Of a stretch of DNA of 64,000 nt, positions 25,030-35,525 are shown in pieces. The stretch is taken from positions 186,001-250,000 of the forward strand of contig NZ_BNCD01000008.1 in assembly GCF_014656295.1 (NCBI RefSeq), written 5' to 3'. Source of the stretch: Streptomyces sulfonofaciens (GTDB taxonomy: Bacteria > Actinomycetota > Actinomycetes > Streptomycetales > Streptomycetaceae). How positions within the stretch are numbered: position 1 is the stretch's first letter; each line of letters begins with the position of its first letter. The position numbers and the translations under genes were made by a program. Below the pieces are notes generated by a model. The model was not told where the DNA came from and searched no databases. It was given only the letters and a program-made list of their open reading frames with translations.

Positions 25030-25608
25030 CTACGGCTCCTCGCGGCGGCCCGCCAGTCGGGCGCGGGCCTCCATCAGGGCGAAGCCGAGCAGGTTGCGGC
25101 CGCGCCAGCGGGACGGGTCGGTGGCGCGTTCGTCGGACGCGGCGAGCCCGATGCCCCAGAGCCGGTCGCGCGGGCTGGCCTCGACCAGCACCCGCTCGCC
25201 GGTGCCGAGCAGATAGGCGCGCAGTGCGGGATCCTGGCCGAACTTCGCCGTATTGCCCGCGACGACCAGCTCGAAGCGGGCCCGGGCCCAGCGCTCCTCG
25301 TCGAAGCCGGTGACCAGGCGGCCCAGCTTCTTCGCCTCGGCGGGGGTGCGGGCGGCGAGGATCGCCGGAAGCGAGGCGTCATCACCGAACAGCGCCGCCT
25401 TGCCCGCCATCATCCAGTGCTCGGCGGTCGCGTACCGGGTGCCGTCGACGGTGAACGGGGCGGGCCACCACTGGCTGAGCGCGCCCGCGCCCACGGAGCC
25501 GTCCCGCTGCGGGCGGTGGCCCCAGAACATCAGCCACTTGACGCGTGCGCCCGCGGCGATCAGGGCGGTGAGGTCCTCGGGGGTGCGGGCTCGGGCGACG
25601 GTCTCCAT
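25030..25608 (-). CDS. NADAR (YbiA-like) family protein
   Basis: 192 residues. VKWLMFWGHRP, QWWPAPFTVDGTRYATAEHWMM, GNTAKFGQDPALRAYLL and DRLWGIGL are the hallmark motifs. Characterised members hydrolyse N-glycosidic bonds in riboflavin-pathway intermediates or remove ADP-ribose-type modifications. Start METVARARTP preferred because AGGA lies eight bases upstream; an ATG three codons earlier is too close to that site. No partner (macrodomain, ART or DarT-like gene) is adjacent. Confidence 0.88.
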   Translation of the reverse strand: METVARARTPEDLTALIAAGARVKWLMFWGHRPQRDGSVGAGALSQWWPAPFTVDGTRYATAEHWMMAGKAALFGDDASLPAILAARTPAEAKKLGRLVTGFDEERWARARFELVVAGNTAKFGQDPALRAYLLGTGERVLVEASPRDRLWGIGLAASDERATDPSRWRGRNLLGFALMEARARLAGRREEP

Positions 25609-25816
25609 GCCCGCCATCCTGACACCCGCGCCGCCGCGGGAGCGAGGTATATGCGCCCACCCCTCCTCCTCCCGCCCGCTCCCCTCCTCGTCCCTTGCCC
25701 CGTACCCGCTCTTGCCCTTGTCCCTCCCCGCCCCTGCCCCTGCCCCTGCTCGATGACCCGCTGCTCCCGCCGCGGCGGGCCCGGGGCGCATGGACCGGGC
25801 GGCCCCCTCCCGACCC

Positions 25817-25845
25817 TTGACAAGGCTCACCCCCGGCGGCAGGCT
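25817..25845 (+). promoter_or_regulatory. Predicted hyi promoter
   Basis: TTGACA (25817-25822), a consensus -35, is followed after 17 bases by CAGGCT (25840-25845), close to the Streptomyces TAGRRT -10. It lies 53 bases before the hyi start and just upstream of the operator-like palindrome. Confidence 0.55.
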
Positions 25846-25864
25846 TCCGTAAAGCAAAATTACA

Positions 25865-25881
25865 CTTCCGACATACGGAAG
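25865..25881 (+). promoter_or_regulatory. Candidate AllR-type operator upstream of hyi
   Basis: CTTCCG-ACATA-CGGAAG, perfect 6-bp arms, in the transcribed leader and overlapping the ribosome binding site. A similar element, ACTTCCG-N5-CGAAAT read on the minus strand, precedes gcl (32311-32328). In Streptomyces coelicolor these genes are under the IclR-type repressor AllR (recalled knowledge). Confidence 0.55.
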
Positions 25882-25897
25882 GAGTGCCGCCCCTCCC

Positions 25898-26821
25898 ATG
25901 GCCCCTCTTCCCTCACCCTCCCCCTCCGACCCCGCCACACCGGACGGCGCGGCCGCCGCCCCGCACCCGGGGCCCGGTGCCGCCTTCGGCACCGACCACC
26001 GCTTCGACGTGAACCTCTCCATCCTGTTCACGGAACTCCCCCTTCTGGAGCGCCCGGCCGCCGCCGCGGCCGCCGGCTTCGGTGCGGTCGAGCTGTGGTG
26101 GCCCTGGGTCGAGACGCCCACGCCCGAACGGGCCCGGCTCGACGCCCTGCGGGGCGCCATCGAGGACGCCGGCGTACGCCTGGTGGGACTGAACTTCTAC
26201 GCGGGCCGGCTACCCGGCCCTGACCGCGGCGCGCTCTCCGTGCCCGGCGCCGAGTCCGAGAAGTTCCGCGCCAACGTGGACGTGGCGGCCGACTTCGCCG
26301 ACTCGCTCGGCTGCCGCGCGCTGAACGCGCTGTACGGCAACCGCGTCGAGGGCGTGCACCCGGCCGAGCAGGACGCCCTGGCACTGGAGAACCTGCGGAT
26401 CGCCGCCCTGGCCGCCGACCGGATCGGCGCGAGTCTGCTGATCGAGGCCCTCAACCGGCCCGAGTCACCGCGCTGTCCGATCGTCAGCGCCCCCAAAGCC
26501 GTCGAGATCGTGGACCGGGTGAACGAGGTGACGGGTCTCGACAACGCCCGTTTCCTGATGGACCTGTACCACCTCTCCATGAACGGCGAGGACCTGCCCT
26601 CGGTCATCGACCGCTACGCCGACCGCACGGCACACGTGCAGATCGCGGACAACCCGGGCCGCGGTGCACCCGGCACCGGCTCCCTGCCGCTCGCCGACCT
26701 GCTCGGCCGGCTGCGGAAGGCGGGCTACGACGGCTGGATCGGGCTCGAGTACAGGCCGGGCGAGAGGCCGAGCGCCGAGGCGTTCGACTGGCTGCCCGCC
26801 GCGGCCCGCACCGCGCGCTGA
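25898..26821 (+). CDS. hyi: Hydroxypyruvate isomerase-type TIM-barrel enzyme
   Basis: 307 residues; interconverts hydroxypyruvate and tartronate semialdehyde in glyoxylate salvage. Xylose-isomerase-like barrel: FDVNLSILFTELPLLERP, AAGFGAVELWWPW, RLVGLNFYAGRLPGPDRG, LLIEALNR, FLMDLYHLSMNGEDL and HVQIADNPGRGAPGTG, all typical of Hyi. The first 32 residues are a Ser/Pro/Ala leader not found in most homologues; the start has GGAAGGAG upstream. Followed by the tartronate semialdehyde reductase gene 67 bases downstream, forming a two-gene operon. Confidence 0.92.
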   Translation: MAPLPSPSPSDPATPDGAAAAPHPGPGAAFGTDHRFDVNLSILFTELPLLERPAAAAAAGFGAVELWWPWVETPTPERARLDALRGAIEDAGVRLVGLNFYAGRLPGPDRGALSVPGAESEKFRANVDVAADFADSLGCRALNALYGNRVEGVHPAEQDALALENLRIAALAADRIGASLLIEALNRPESPRCPIVSAPKAVEIVDRVNEVTGLDNARFLMDLYHLSMNGEDLPSVIDRYADRTAHVQIADNPGRGAPGTGSLPLADLLGRLRKAGYDGWIGLEYRPGERPSAEAFDWLPAAARTAR

Positions 26822-26888
26822 CGCGCCCCGGCACGCTCGGCCGGCGCGCGGCGCCCCCACGCAGCAACGCATCCGGAGAGGCACCCTC

Positions 26889-27818
26889 ATGACCAGCAGC
26901 AACCTTCCCGACCCCGCCGCCACCACCGAAGCCGCGCGGCCGCGCATCGCCTGGATCGGCCTCGGCATCATGGGTTCGCCCATGTCCGAGAACCTGGTCA
27001 AGGCCGGATACCCCGTCACCGGGTACACGCTGGAGCCGGAGAAGCTGGAGCGGCTGGCCGCGGCGGGCGGCACTCCGGCGGGCTCGATCGCCGAGGCGGT
27101 CTCCGAGGCGGACGTGATCATCACCATGGTGCCCGCGTCCCCGCAGGTCGAGGCCGTCGCCTACGGTCCCGACGGCATCCTGGAGAACGCCCGCAGCGGT
27201 GCCCTGTTGATCGACATGTCCTCCATCACCCCGGGCACTTCGATCGATCTGGCGGCCGCGGCCCGCGAGAAGGGCGTCCGCGTGCTGGACGCGCCGGTCT
27301 CCGGTGGCGAGGCGGGCGCGATCGAGGCCGTGCTGTCCATCATGGTCGGCGGCGAGCAGGCCGACTTCGACGCGGCCCGGCCGATCTTCGACGTCCTGGG
27401 CGCGACCGTGGTCCTGTGCGGGCCGCACGGCGCCGGCCAGACGGTGAAGGCCGCCAACCAGCTCATCGTCGCCGTCAACATCGAGGCCTGCGCGGAGGCG
27501 GTGGTCTTCCTGGAGAAGTCCGGGGTGGACCTCGGGGCCGCGCTCGACGTGCTGGGCGGCGGTCTGGCCGGCTCCACCGTGCTGGCGCGCAAGCGGGACA
27601 ACTTCCTGAACCGGGACTTCACGCCGGGCTTCCGGATCGATCTGCACCACAAGGACATGGGCATCGTCACGGACGCCGCGCGCAGGGTGGGTGCCGCGCT
27701 GCCCGCCGGTGCGCTCGTCGCCCAACTGGTCGCCTCGCTGCGCGCCCAGGGCGACGGCGGCCTGGACCACTCCGCGCTGCTGCGGGCCGTCGAGCGGCTC
27801 TCCGGCAACCAGGTCTGA
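26889..27818 (+). CDS. glxR: 2-hydroxy-3-oxopropionate (tartronate semialdehyde) reductase
   Basis: 309 residues of the beta-hydroxyacid dehydrogenase family. NAD(P) motif IAWIGLGIMGSPMSENLVKAG at about 20-40, the substrate-binding DAPVSGGEAGA, the catalytic lysine region GAGQTVKAANQL, and the C-terminal KDMGIVTDAAR. It reduces tartronate semialdehyde to glycerate after Gcl condenses two glyoxylates. ATG with GGAGAGG upstream; in operon with hyi. Confidence 0.94.
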   Translation: MTSSNLPDPAATTEAARPRIAWIGLGIMGSPMSENLVKAGYPVTGYTLEPEKLERLAAAGGTPAGSIAEAVSEADVIITMVPASPQVEAVAYGPDGILENARSGALLIDMSSITPGTSIDLAAAAREKGVRVLDAPVSGGEAGAIEAVLSIMVGGEQADFDAARPIFDVLGATVVLCGPHGAGQTVKAANQLIVAVNIEACAEAVVFLEKSGVDLGAALDVLGGGLAGSTVLARKRDNFLNRDFTPGFRIDLHHKDMGIVTDAARRVGAALPAGALVAQLVASLRAQGDGGLDHSALLRAVERLSGNQV

Positions 27819-28138
27819 GAGGCCGGGCGCCCGCAGCACCGAGGACCCGCAGGGGAGCATCCGCACCGGGGCACCCCGGGCGGAGCACCCGCACAGCAGG
27901 ACACCGCACCCGGACTCCGGGCCGCGGCGGCGCTGACACCTGCCCTGTCGCGCCCGTGCGCCGCCGCGGCCCGGCCCCCTCGTGCCCCCGGCACCGCCCC
28001 GCCGAACACACCGGGTTGGCCGAGGTTTTCCCTCCGTTTCCCTTGCGCGCCGTGGAGAGTTCGCGATCACATGACGAGACTGGCGCGCTTCCCCCCACCC
28101 TGCCTGGTCCCGGCACGACCCAGAAAGACAGGTCCTTC
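27819..28138. other. Intergenic region without a recognised gene
   Basis: Between glxR and the phospholipase gene. The first 120 bases hold loosely repeated GCACC and CACCGG words; no strong stem-loop or promoter pair stands out. The phospholipase promoter presumably lies in 28010-28120, where AT content rises slightly. Confidence 0.4.
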
Positions 28139-30211
28139 ATGACCGCGCTCAACCGCAGACATTTCCTACGGCTTGCGGGCGGCACCGCCGGCGCGACCGC
28201 GTTCGGCACGCTCTCCGCCAGCATCGCCCGGGCCGCGGACATCCCGGCCAACCGCCGCACCGGCTCGATCCGGGACGTGGAGCACATCGTCGTCCTCATG
28301 CAGGAGAACCGCTCGTTCGACCACTACTTCGGCACGCTGCGCGGCGTGCGCGGCTTCGGGGACCCGCGGCCCGTGACGCTGCCGAACGGCAAGCCGGTGT
28401 GGCACCAGTCCGACGGCGCCAAGGACGTCCTGCCGTTCAGGCCGGACGCGGACGACCTCGGACTGCAGTTCATCCAGGACCTCGCACACGGCTGGAACGA
28501 CACCCACGCCGCCTTCGACCAGGGCAGGTACGACGGGTGGATCCCGGCCAAGACGGCCACCTCGATGGCGTACCTGACCCGTGAGGACATCCCCTTCCAC
28601 TACGCGCTCGCCGACGCCTTCACCGTCTGCGACTCGTACCACTGCTCGTTCCTGGGCTCCACCGACCCGAACCGCTACTACATGTGGACGGGTCACACCG
28701 GCAACGACGGCAAGGGCGGCGGCCCGGTCCTCGGCAACGACGAGGCCGGCTACTCCTGGACGACGTACCCCGAGCGCCTGGAGCAGGCCGGGGTCTCGTG
28801 GAAGATCTACCAGGACATCGGCGACGGCCTCGACGCGGCCGGCTCCTGGGGCTGGATCGACGACGCCTACCGGGGCAACTACGGTGACAACTCCCTGCTC
28901 TACTTCGACCAGTACCGCACCGCGGCCCCCGGCGACCCGCTGTACGACAAGGCACGCACCGGTACGAACGCCAAGGGCGGCGACGGCCTCTTCGACATCC
29001 TCAGGGCGGACGTCAAGGCGGGCAGGCTGCCGCAGGTCTCCTGGATCGCGGCACCGGAGGCGTTCACCGAGCACCCCAACTGGCCCGCCAACTACGGCGC
29101 CTGGTACGTCTCCCAGGTGCTGGACGCGCTGACGTCCAACCCGGACGTGTGGTCCAGGACCGCGCTGCTGCTCACCTACGACGAGAACGACGGCTTCTTC
29201 GACCACGTCGTGCCGCCGTACCCGCCGTCCTCGCCGGAGCAGGGCCGCTCGACCGTGGACGTCGGCCCCGACCTGTACGAGGGCTCCGACACGTACGTGC
29301 CGGGCTCGTACGGTCTCGGGCAGCGAGTGCCGATGCTGGTCGTGTCGCCGTGGAGCAAGGGCGGCCGGGTCTGCTCCCAGGTCTTCGACCACACCTCGAT
29401 CATCCAGTTCATCGAGAAGCGCTTCGGCGTGCACGAGCCGAACGTCTCGCCGTGGCGGCGGACCGTGTGCGGCGACCTTACCTCCGCGTTCGACTTCTCC
29501 GGCAAGGACACCGGCGTCCCCGCCCTCCCGGACACCAAGGGGTACGAGCCGCAGGACAACGACCGGCACGACGACTACGTGCCCACGCCGCCCGCCGACC
29601 CCGCGCTGCCCCGGCAGGAGCGCGGTCTGCGCCCCGCGCTGCCGCTCCCCTACGACCTGGCCGCGGACGGCACCGTGAGCGACGCGCCGGGCAGCCTGCG
29701 GATCGACTTCGCCAGCCGCGGCGAGGCGGGTGCGCAGTTCTACGTGACGTCCCGGACCCTTGCGGAAGGGCCCTGGACGTACACCGTCTCGGCCGGCAAG
29801 CAGCTCTCGGGCACCTGGAGCGTCGGCACCGGGGACGGCGGCGCCTACGAGGTGTCGGTGCACGGCCCGAACGGCTTCCTGCGGCAGTTCGCCGGCCACG
29901 CCGCCGGCAGGGGCCCCGAGGTGACCGCGCGCCACGCACCGCACGGCGGGCAGGTCGAGCTGGTCCTCACCAACCACGGCACCGCCTCCGTACGCCTGGC
30001 CGTCAGGGACGGCTACGGGGCCGGGCACGCCGCCGTGTACCCGCTGAAGCCGGGCGCCAGTGCCGTGCACACCGCGCAGACGGGTGCCGGGCACGGCTGG
30101 TACGACCTGTCGGTGACGTCCGCTCAGGACGTCGCGTTCCTGCGCCGTCTCGCCGGCCATGTGGAGACCGGCGAGATCAGCACCAGCGACCCGGCCGTCA
30201 TCACCGGCTGA
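28139..30211 (+). CDS. Phosphocholine-type phospholipase C, Tat-exported
   Basis: 690 residues. A twin-arginine signal NRRHFLRLAGG (6-16) precedes the phosphoesterase domain (PF04185): VVLMQENRSFDHYFGTLRGVRGF (E56, N57), FLGSTDPNRYYMWTGH, and LLTYDENDGFFDHVVPP with metal-binding Asp/His. The last ~200 residues hold two DUF756-type beta repeats, usual for this family. It would hydrolyse phosphatidylcholine or sphingomyelin outside the cell, releasing phosphorylated head groups for phosphate scavenging. It is inserted between the glxR and gcl genes; no functional tie to glyoxylate metabolism is evident. Confidence 0.94.
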   Translation: MTALNRRHFLRLAGGTAGATAFGTLSASIARAADIPANRRTGSIRDVEHIVVLMQENRSFDHYFGTLRGVRGFGDPRPVTLPNGKPVWHQSDGAKDVLPFRPDADDLGLQFIQDLAHGWNDTHAAFDQGRYDGWIPAKTATSMAYLTREDIPFHYALADAFTVCDSYHCSFLGSTDPNRYYMWTGHTGNDGKGGGPVLGNDEAGYSWTTYPERLEQAGVSWKIYQDIGDGLDAAGSWGWIDDAYRGNYGDNSLLYFDQYRTAAPGDPLYDKARTGTNAKGGDGLFDILRADVKAGRLPQVSWIAAPEAFTEHPNWPANYGAWYVSQVLDALTSNPDVWSRTALLLTYDENDGFFDHVVPPYPPSSPEQGRSTVDVGPDLYEGSDTYVPGSYGLGQRVPMLVVSPWSKGGRVCSQVFDHTSIIQFIEKRFGVHEPNVSPWRRTVCGDLTSAFDFSGKDTGVPALPDTKGYEPQDNDRHDDYVPTPPADPALPRQERGLRPALPLPYDLAADGTVSDAPGSLRIDFASRGEAGAQFYVTSRTLAEGPWTYTVSAGKQLSGTWSVGTGDGGAYEVSVHGPNGFLRQFAGHAAGRGPEVTARHAPHGGQVELVLTNHGTASVRLAVRDGYGAGHAAVYPLKPGASAVHTAQTGAGHGWYDLSVTSAQDVAFLRRLAGHVETGEISTSDPAVITG

Positions 30212-30291
30212 CCCGCCCCGGCCGGCCGCGCGTCCGCGGTGCCGCGGTGCCGCGGTGCGCGGCACCGTGCACCGGCGTGCGGTGCGGGCCC

Positions 30292-30348
30292 GCCCGTCCG
30301 GCGAGGGCCGGTCGGACGGGCCCGCGGCCCGCGGTCGCGGGCCGCGGG
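30292..30348. terminator. Paired stem-loops between convergent genes
   Basis: Inverted repeat GCCCGTCCG/CGGACGGGC (30292-30300, 30313-30321), then CCCGCGGCCCGC/GCGGGCCGCGGG (30321-30332, 30337-30348) with a 4-base loop. Both lie between the phospholipase and gcl stops. Confidence 0.7.
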
Positions 30349-30374
30349 TACCGGCGTATTCGGCGTATTCGGCG

Positions 30375-32159
<1,785 letters not shown>

Positions 32160-32311
32160 GGGTACTCCTGCTTCGGCTGTTGGCTTCGCCGCTCCCGTCG
32201 CGCCCCGCGGTGAGCATGCGTGGTCCGTTCCTGCCCTGCTCCTTGCTCCCACTCCAGCCGCAGCCGCCCGCGCGCCCGTCCGCTGCGGGTCCACGGACCC
32301 ATAGCGAGGTA

Positions 32312-32326
32312 TTTCGCATCGCGGAA
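32312..32326 (-). promoter_or_regulatory. Candidate AllR-type operator upstream of gcl
   Basis: TTTCG-CATCG-CGGAA on plus, i.e. TTCCG-CGATG-CGAAA on minus, about 150 bases upstream of gcl. With its flank, ACTTCCG is identical to the left arm of the hyi-upstream palindrome and the 5-base spacing is the same. Confidence 0.5.
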
Positions 32327-32560
32327 GTCTGATTCTGTTATGTGGAAGCAACAGCAATGTAGAAGGGTGCGGAGACACCGTCAAGGACGACCCCGCGCCG
32401 GCAGGCCCGTCGACACCGCGCCGCACACCCGGGGCCACCCGGAACCCCGGACGGCGGCTCGCAACCCCGGGGGGTGCGCCCGACACCCCTCGACGGCGAC
32501 GCCACCCAGGGCGAATGCGATGTGACGCCCGCCACACCCCGGACGAGCCCTCCAAAGATA

Positions 32561-32604
32561 TGGACGTGGCGTTCATCTCTGTGCTTATATGAACGCGGCG
32601 TCCA
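32561..32604 (+). promoter_or_regulatory. Promoter flanked by long inverted repeat, upstream of SDR gene
   Basis: Arms of 16 bp (TGGACGTGGCGTTCAT and ATGAACGCGGCGTCCA), 14 of 16 matching, separated by 12 bases. TGGACG can serve as -35 and TTATAT (32585-32590), 18 bases on, as -10, so a protein on the repeat would cover the promoter. Candidate target of the TetR encoded downstream. Confidence 0.55.
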
Positions 32605-32663
32605 CAAAATGGTGTCGGGAGGGTCCCGGCACCGGCGGGCGCGCACGAGGAGAGGACTGGGCC

Positions 32664-33425
32664 ATGGCCACCACGCAGAACACCACTTCGGGCAGCGGGT
32701 CCCCACGCGTCGCGGTGGTGACCGGAGGCTCCGGCGGAATAGGCCGGGTGGTCGCCGAACGACTGGCCGCCGACGGCATGCACGTCATCATCGGCTACGC
32801 AGGCAACGCGGCCCGCGCCGAGGAAGCCGTCGAAGCGATCACGCAGGCAGGCGGCACCGCCGCGGCCGTCAGGGCCGACGTCGCCGACGACGACGAGGTC
32901 ACCGCGCTCTTCGACCGCACCGAGGAACTCTTCGGCGGCATCGACGTCGTGGTCCACACCGCCGGCATCATGCTGCTGTCCCCCCTCGCCGAACTCGACC
33001 TCGCCGACTTCGACCGCATGCACCGCACCAACGTGCGCGGCACCTTCGTCGTCAGCCGGGAAGCCGCCCGCCGCCTGCGCCGCGGCGGCGCCCTGGTCAA
33101 CTTCTCCACCAGCGTCACCAAACTCGCCCTGCCCGGCTACACCGCCTACGCCGCCACCAAGGGCGCCGTCGACGCCATGACCATGATCCTCGCCAAGGAA
33201 CTCCGCGGCCGCGACATCACCGTCAACGCCGTCGCCCCCGGCCCCACCGCCACCCCCCTCTTCCTCCAGGGCAAGGACCAGACCACCATCGACCGCCTCG
33301 CTGCGGTCCCACCCCTCGAACGCCTCGGCCGCCCCGAGGACATCGCCGAAACCGTCTCCTTCCTCGCCGGACCCGCCCGCTGGATCAACGGCCAGATCCT
33401 CTACGCCAACGGCGGAGCCGCCTGA
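32664..33425 (+). CDS. Short-chain dehydrogenase/reductase, NADP-type
   Basis: 253 residues. Rossmann motif TGGSGGIG, HTAGIM strand, catalytic Ser in FSTSVTK, YxxxK in YAATK, and C-terminal FLAGPARWINGQILYANGGAA. A classical SDR resembling 3-oxoacyl-ACP-reductase-like enzymes of unknown substrate. ATG (MATTQNTTSG) with AGGAGAGG nine bases before; a longer upstream frame would run through the operator. Third positions are almost all C, slightly more than neighbours. A TetR gene follows 146 bases downstream on the same strand. Confidence 0.9.
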   Translation: MATTQNTTSGSGSPRVAVVTGGSGGIGRVVAERLAADGMHVIIGYAGNAARAEEAVEAITQAGGTAAAVRADVADDDEVTALFDRTEELFGGIDVVVHTAGIMLLSPLAELDLADFDRMHRTNVRGTFVVSREAARRLRRGGALVNFSTSVTKLALPGYTAYAATKGAVDAMTMILAKELRGRDITVNAVAPGPTATPLFLQGKDQTTIDRLAAVPPLERLGRPEDIAETVSFLAGPARWINGQILYANGGAA

Positions 33426-33571
33426 ACCCCGATAACCGGACGCGAACAAGCACCCCGCCACCGGCACCGGGCCATCCGACGCCGAGGAGGAGGCCACCGC
33501 GCCGTGCGGGCGGCCCCCGCGGGCGGGAGCCGGCACCGTCCACCGCGCACACCCCCGTGAGGAGCACCGCC

Positions 33572-34252
33572 GTGGCACCCACCCCAGACGGCCCGACCGC
33601 CTCCGCCGCACCGCGAAGTGCACGGCCCCGCGCGCCGCAGGGCACCCACCGGGGCCGCGGCCGGCGACCGGCCGGCGAGGTACGCGCCGACATCCTCAGG
33701 GCGGCCGGGGCGCTGCTGCTCGACGAGGGCATGGCCGCCTTCACCATCGAGCGCGTCGCCCGTGCCGCGGGCGCCAGCAAGACCACCATCTACAAGTGGT
33801 GGCCGTCCAAGGGCGCCCTCGCGCTGGACGGGTACATGCACGCCGTCGAGGAGACGCTCGCCTTCCCCGACAGCGGCGACATCGTCGCCGATCTGACGGC
33901 GCAGCTAGGCGCCTTCGCCACGCTGCTCACCCGCACGCGGGCCGGCCGGGTGCTCGCCGAACTCATCGGCCAGGCCCAGACCGACCCCGACCTGGCCGCC
34001 GCCTACCAGGCGCTCTACTCGGCGGGGCGCAGGCGGCTCGCGGGCGAGGTCCTGCTGCGCGCACGGCAGCGCGGCCAGCTCCGTGCGGACGTGGACCCGC
34101 GGGTCGTCATCGACCAACTGTGGGGTGCCTGCTACCACCGGCTCCTCGTCCCCGACGAGCCGATCACCGAGGAGTTCACCGCCGCGCTCGTCGACAACCT
34201 GGTGCGCGGGCTGCTCAGCGGCCCGGGAGCGGGTCGCCGGTCAGCGCGGTGA
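33572..34252 (+). CDS. TetR/AcrR-family regulator
   Basis: 226 residues. The N-terminal ~30 residues are Pro/Arg-rich; then the HTH (ADILRAAGALLLDEGMAAFTIERVARAAGASKTTIYKWWPSK) is followed by a TetR_C-type ligand domain (LLTRTRAGRVLAELIGQAQTDPDLAAAYQ). GTG start with GAGGAG upstream; another in-frame GTG five codons earlier is possible. Likely controls the SDR gene through the long inverted repeat. Its last 38 bases overlap the 3' end of the convergent TetR gene. Confidence 0.88.
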   Translation: MAPTPDGPTASAAPRSARPRAPQGTHRGRGRRPAGEVRADILRAAGALLLDEGMAAFTIERVARAAGASKTTIYKWWPSKGALALDGYMHAVEETLAFPDSGDIVADLTAQLGAFATLLTRTRAGRVLAELIGQAQTDPDLAAAYQALYSAGRRRLAGEVLLRARQRGQLRADVDPRVVIDQLWGACYHRLLVPDEPITEEFTAALVDNLVRGLLSGPGAGRRSAR

Positions 34253-34802
34253 CCAGGGTGGCCGCGGTGTCCCTAAGCTCTGCGGGCCCGTAGTGGGCGC
34301 GTTCCAGCACGGCGAGGCCCCGGGTGGTGGTGACCACGAGGCGGGCCGCGGCTGCCAGGTCGACGGTCAGGTCACCGTCGACCGCGGCCAGCCCGTCACG
34401 GACGACGTCCTCCAGGTCGCCGAGGAAGCCGCGCACCGCCGCCTGGACGGCCGGCACGTCCGTGCCGGCGTCCACGGCCGTCCGGGTGGACAGGCAGCCG
34501 CGCGAGGGCGCGCCGGCCGTGAACGTCCGGACGCAGAAGTCGAAGAAGGCGAGGAGCGCGGCGCGCTTGTCCGCGCGGCGCAGTTCCCGGGCCGCTTCGG
34601 CGAGGAACCGGCCGGAGTAGTCGCCGAACACCTTCAGGAAGAGCTGCTCCTTGCCGCCGTAGGCGTGGTACAGGGAGCCCCGCTGGACTCCGGTGCCGGC
34701 GGCGAGGTCGAGCATCGAGGTCGCCCGGTATCCGTGCGTCCCGAACACCTCCAGGGCACGGCCGAGCACATCGCCCTCGTCGAATCGGCGTACGCCTGCC
34801 AC
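34215..34802 (-). CDS. TetR-family regulator, second
   Basis: 195 residues. HTH: VLGRALEVFGTHGYRATSMLDLAAGTGVQRGSLYHAYGGKEQLF; C-terminal domain with FFDFCVRTFTAGAPSRGCLSTRTAV, typical of a TetR subgroup with a LmrA/YxaF-like C-terminus. GTG start. It lies 67 bases downstream of the SnoaL-like gene on the same strand and probably forms an operon with it, under the perfect palindrome at 35323-35350. Confidence 0.88.
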   Translation of the reverse strand: MAGVRRFDEGDVLGRALEVFGTHGYRATSMLDLAAGTGVQRGSLYHAYGGKEQLFLKVFGDYSGRFLAEAARELRRADKRAALLAFFDFCVRTFTAGAPSRGCLSTRTAVDAGTDVPAVQAAVRGFLGDLEDVVRDGLAAVDGDLTVDLAAAARLVVTTTRGLAVLERAHYGPAELRDTAATLVTALTGDPLPGR

Positions 34803-34869
34803 CTGGCTCCCTCCGTCCCACCGGCCCCGGGGGCCGCTTGCGCGTGCGGCGCTCCTTCGGCGCCGCTCC

Positions 34870-35298
34870 TCAGTGTGCCGCGGTCTGCGGCGCGCCCAGC
34901 CGCTGGAACAGTTCGTGGGACGCGCGCTCGACCCAGTTCTGGAGCAGCTTGCCGTCCTCGCGCACCGCCCAGACCGCCGTGCCGGTGAACGAGATCGGCC
35001 GCCGGTCGGGCTCGGAGCCCATGATGCCGTTGTTCTTCCCGTGCACCTGCCACCGTGACACGACCCGGCTGCCGTCGTGGTTCTGGAAGGTTTCGATCAC
35101 CTCCATCTCCAGGTCGTGCACCTGGTCCAGGAACGCCCTGATCCACGCCTTGAAGTTCTCGCGCCCCTCGATGCGCCGGCCCGCGTTCGTGATCACGAAG
35201 TCCTCGACCACGAAGTCGTCGGCCTTCTCCGGATCATGTGCGTTCCACACGTCCCTCCAGAACGCCTCCACGACCTCGACCGGGTTCACACGCGCCAT
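34870..35298 (-). CDS. SnoaL-like/NTF2-fold protein
   Basis: 142 residues. The pattern VEVVEAFWRDVWNAHDPEKADDFVVEDFV, IEGRENFKAWIRAFLDQVHDLEMEV, SRWQVHGKN, and FTGTAVWAVREDGKLLQNWVE is that of SnoaL/ester-cyclase-type small alpha+beta barrel proteins, often enzymes or carriers acting on polyketide-like or xenobiotic molecules. Start MARVNPVEV is chosen for GGAGGG five bases upstream rather than an ATG six codons earlier. Probably the first gene of a two-gene operon with the TetR. Confidence 0.85.
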   Translation of the reverse strand: MARVNPVEVVEAFWRDVWNAHDPEKADDFVVEDFVITNAGRRIEGRENFKAWIRAFLDQVHDLEMEVIETFQNHDGSRVVSRWQVHGKNNGIMGSEPDRRPISFTGTAVWAVREDGKLLQNWVERASHELFQRLGAPQTAAH

Positions 35299-35322
35299 GT
35301 CACCCTCCGCTCGCACTGCGCT

Positions 35323-35350
35323 TTATGTTTGACAGTGCTGTCAAACATAA
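35323..35350. promoter_or_regulatory. Perfect 28-bp palindrome, candidate TetR operator
   Basis: TTATGTTTGACAG-TG-CTGTCAAACATAA: perfect 13-bp arms, starting 25 bases upstream of the SnoaL-like start. It contains TTGACA in both directions, so it may overlap promoter -35 elements. AT-rich compared with surroundings. Confidence 0.7.
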
Positions 35351-35525
35351 CGGCAGGCGTCCGCCGTCGGCAACCCGCGCCGGATCACGGCACCCCGGGA
35401 CGCGGCCCCCTCGCCTCCGCCGGAGCGTGCGCCGGATGCGCGAAGGGCCCGGTCCATCGACGGCACGGCCCGCCGGCCCTCGCGGCGGCGGGACGTCCGG
35501 CGGCTCACCGCGCGGCGTCCGGCGG

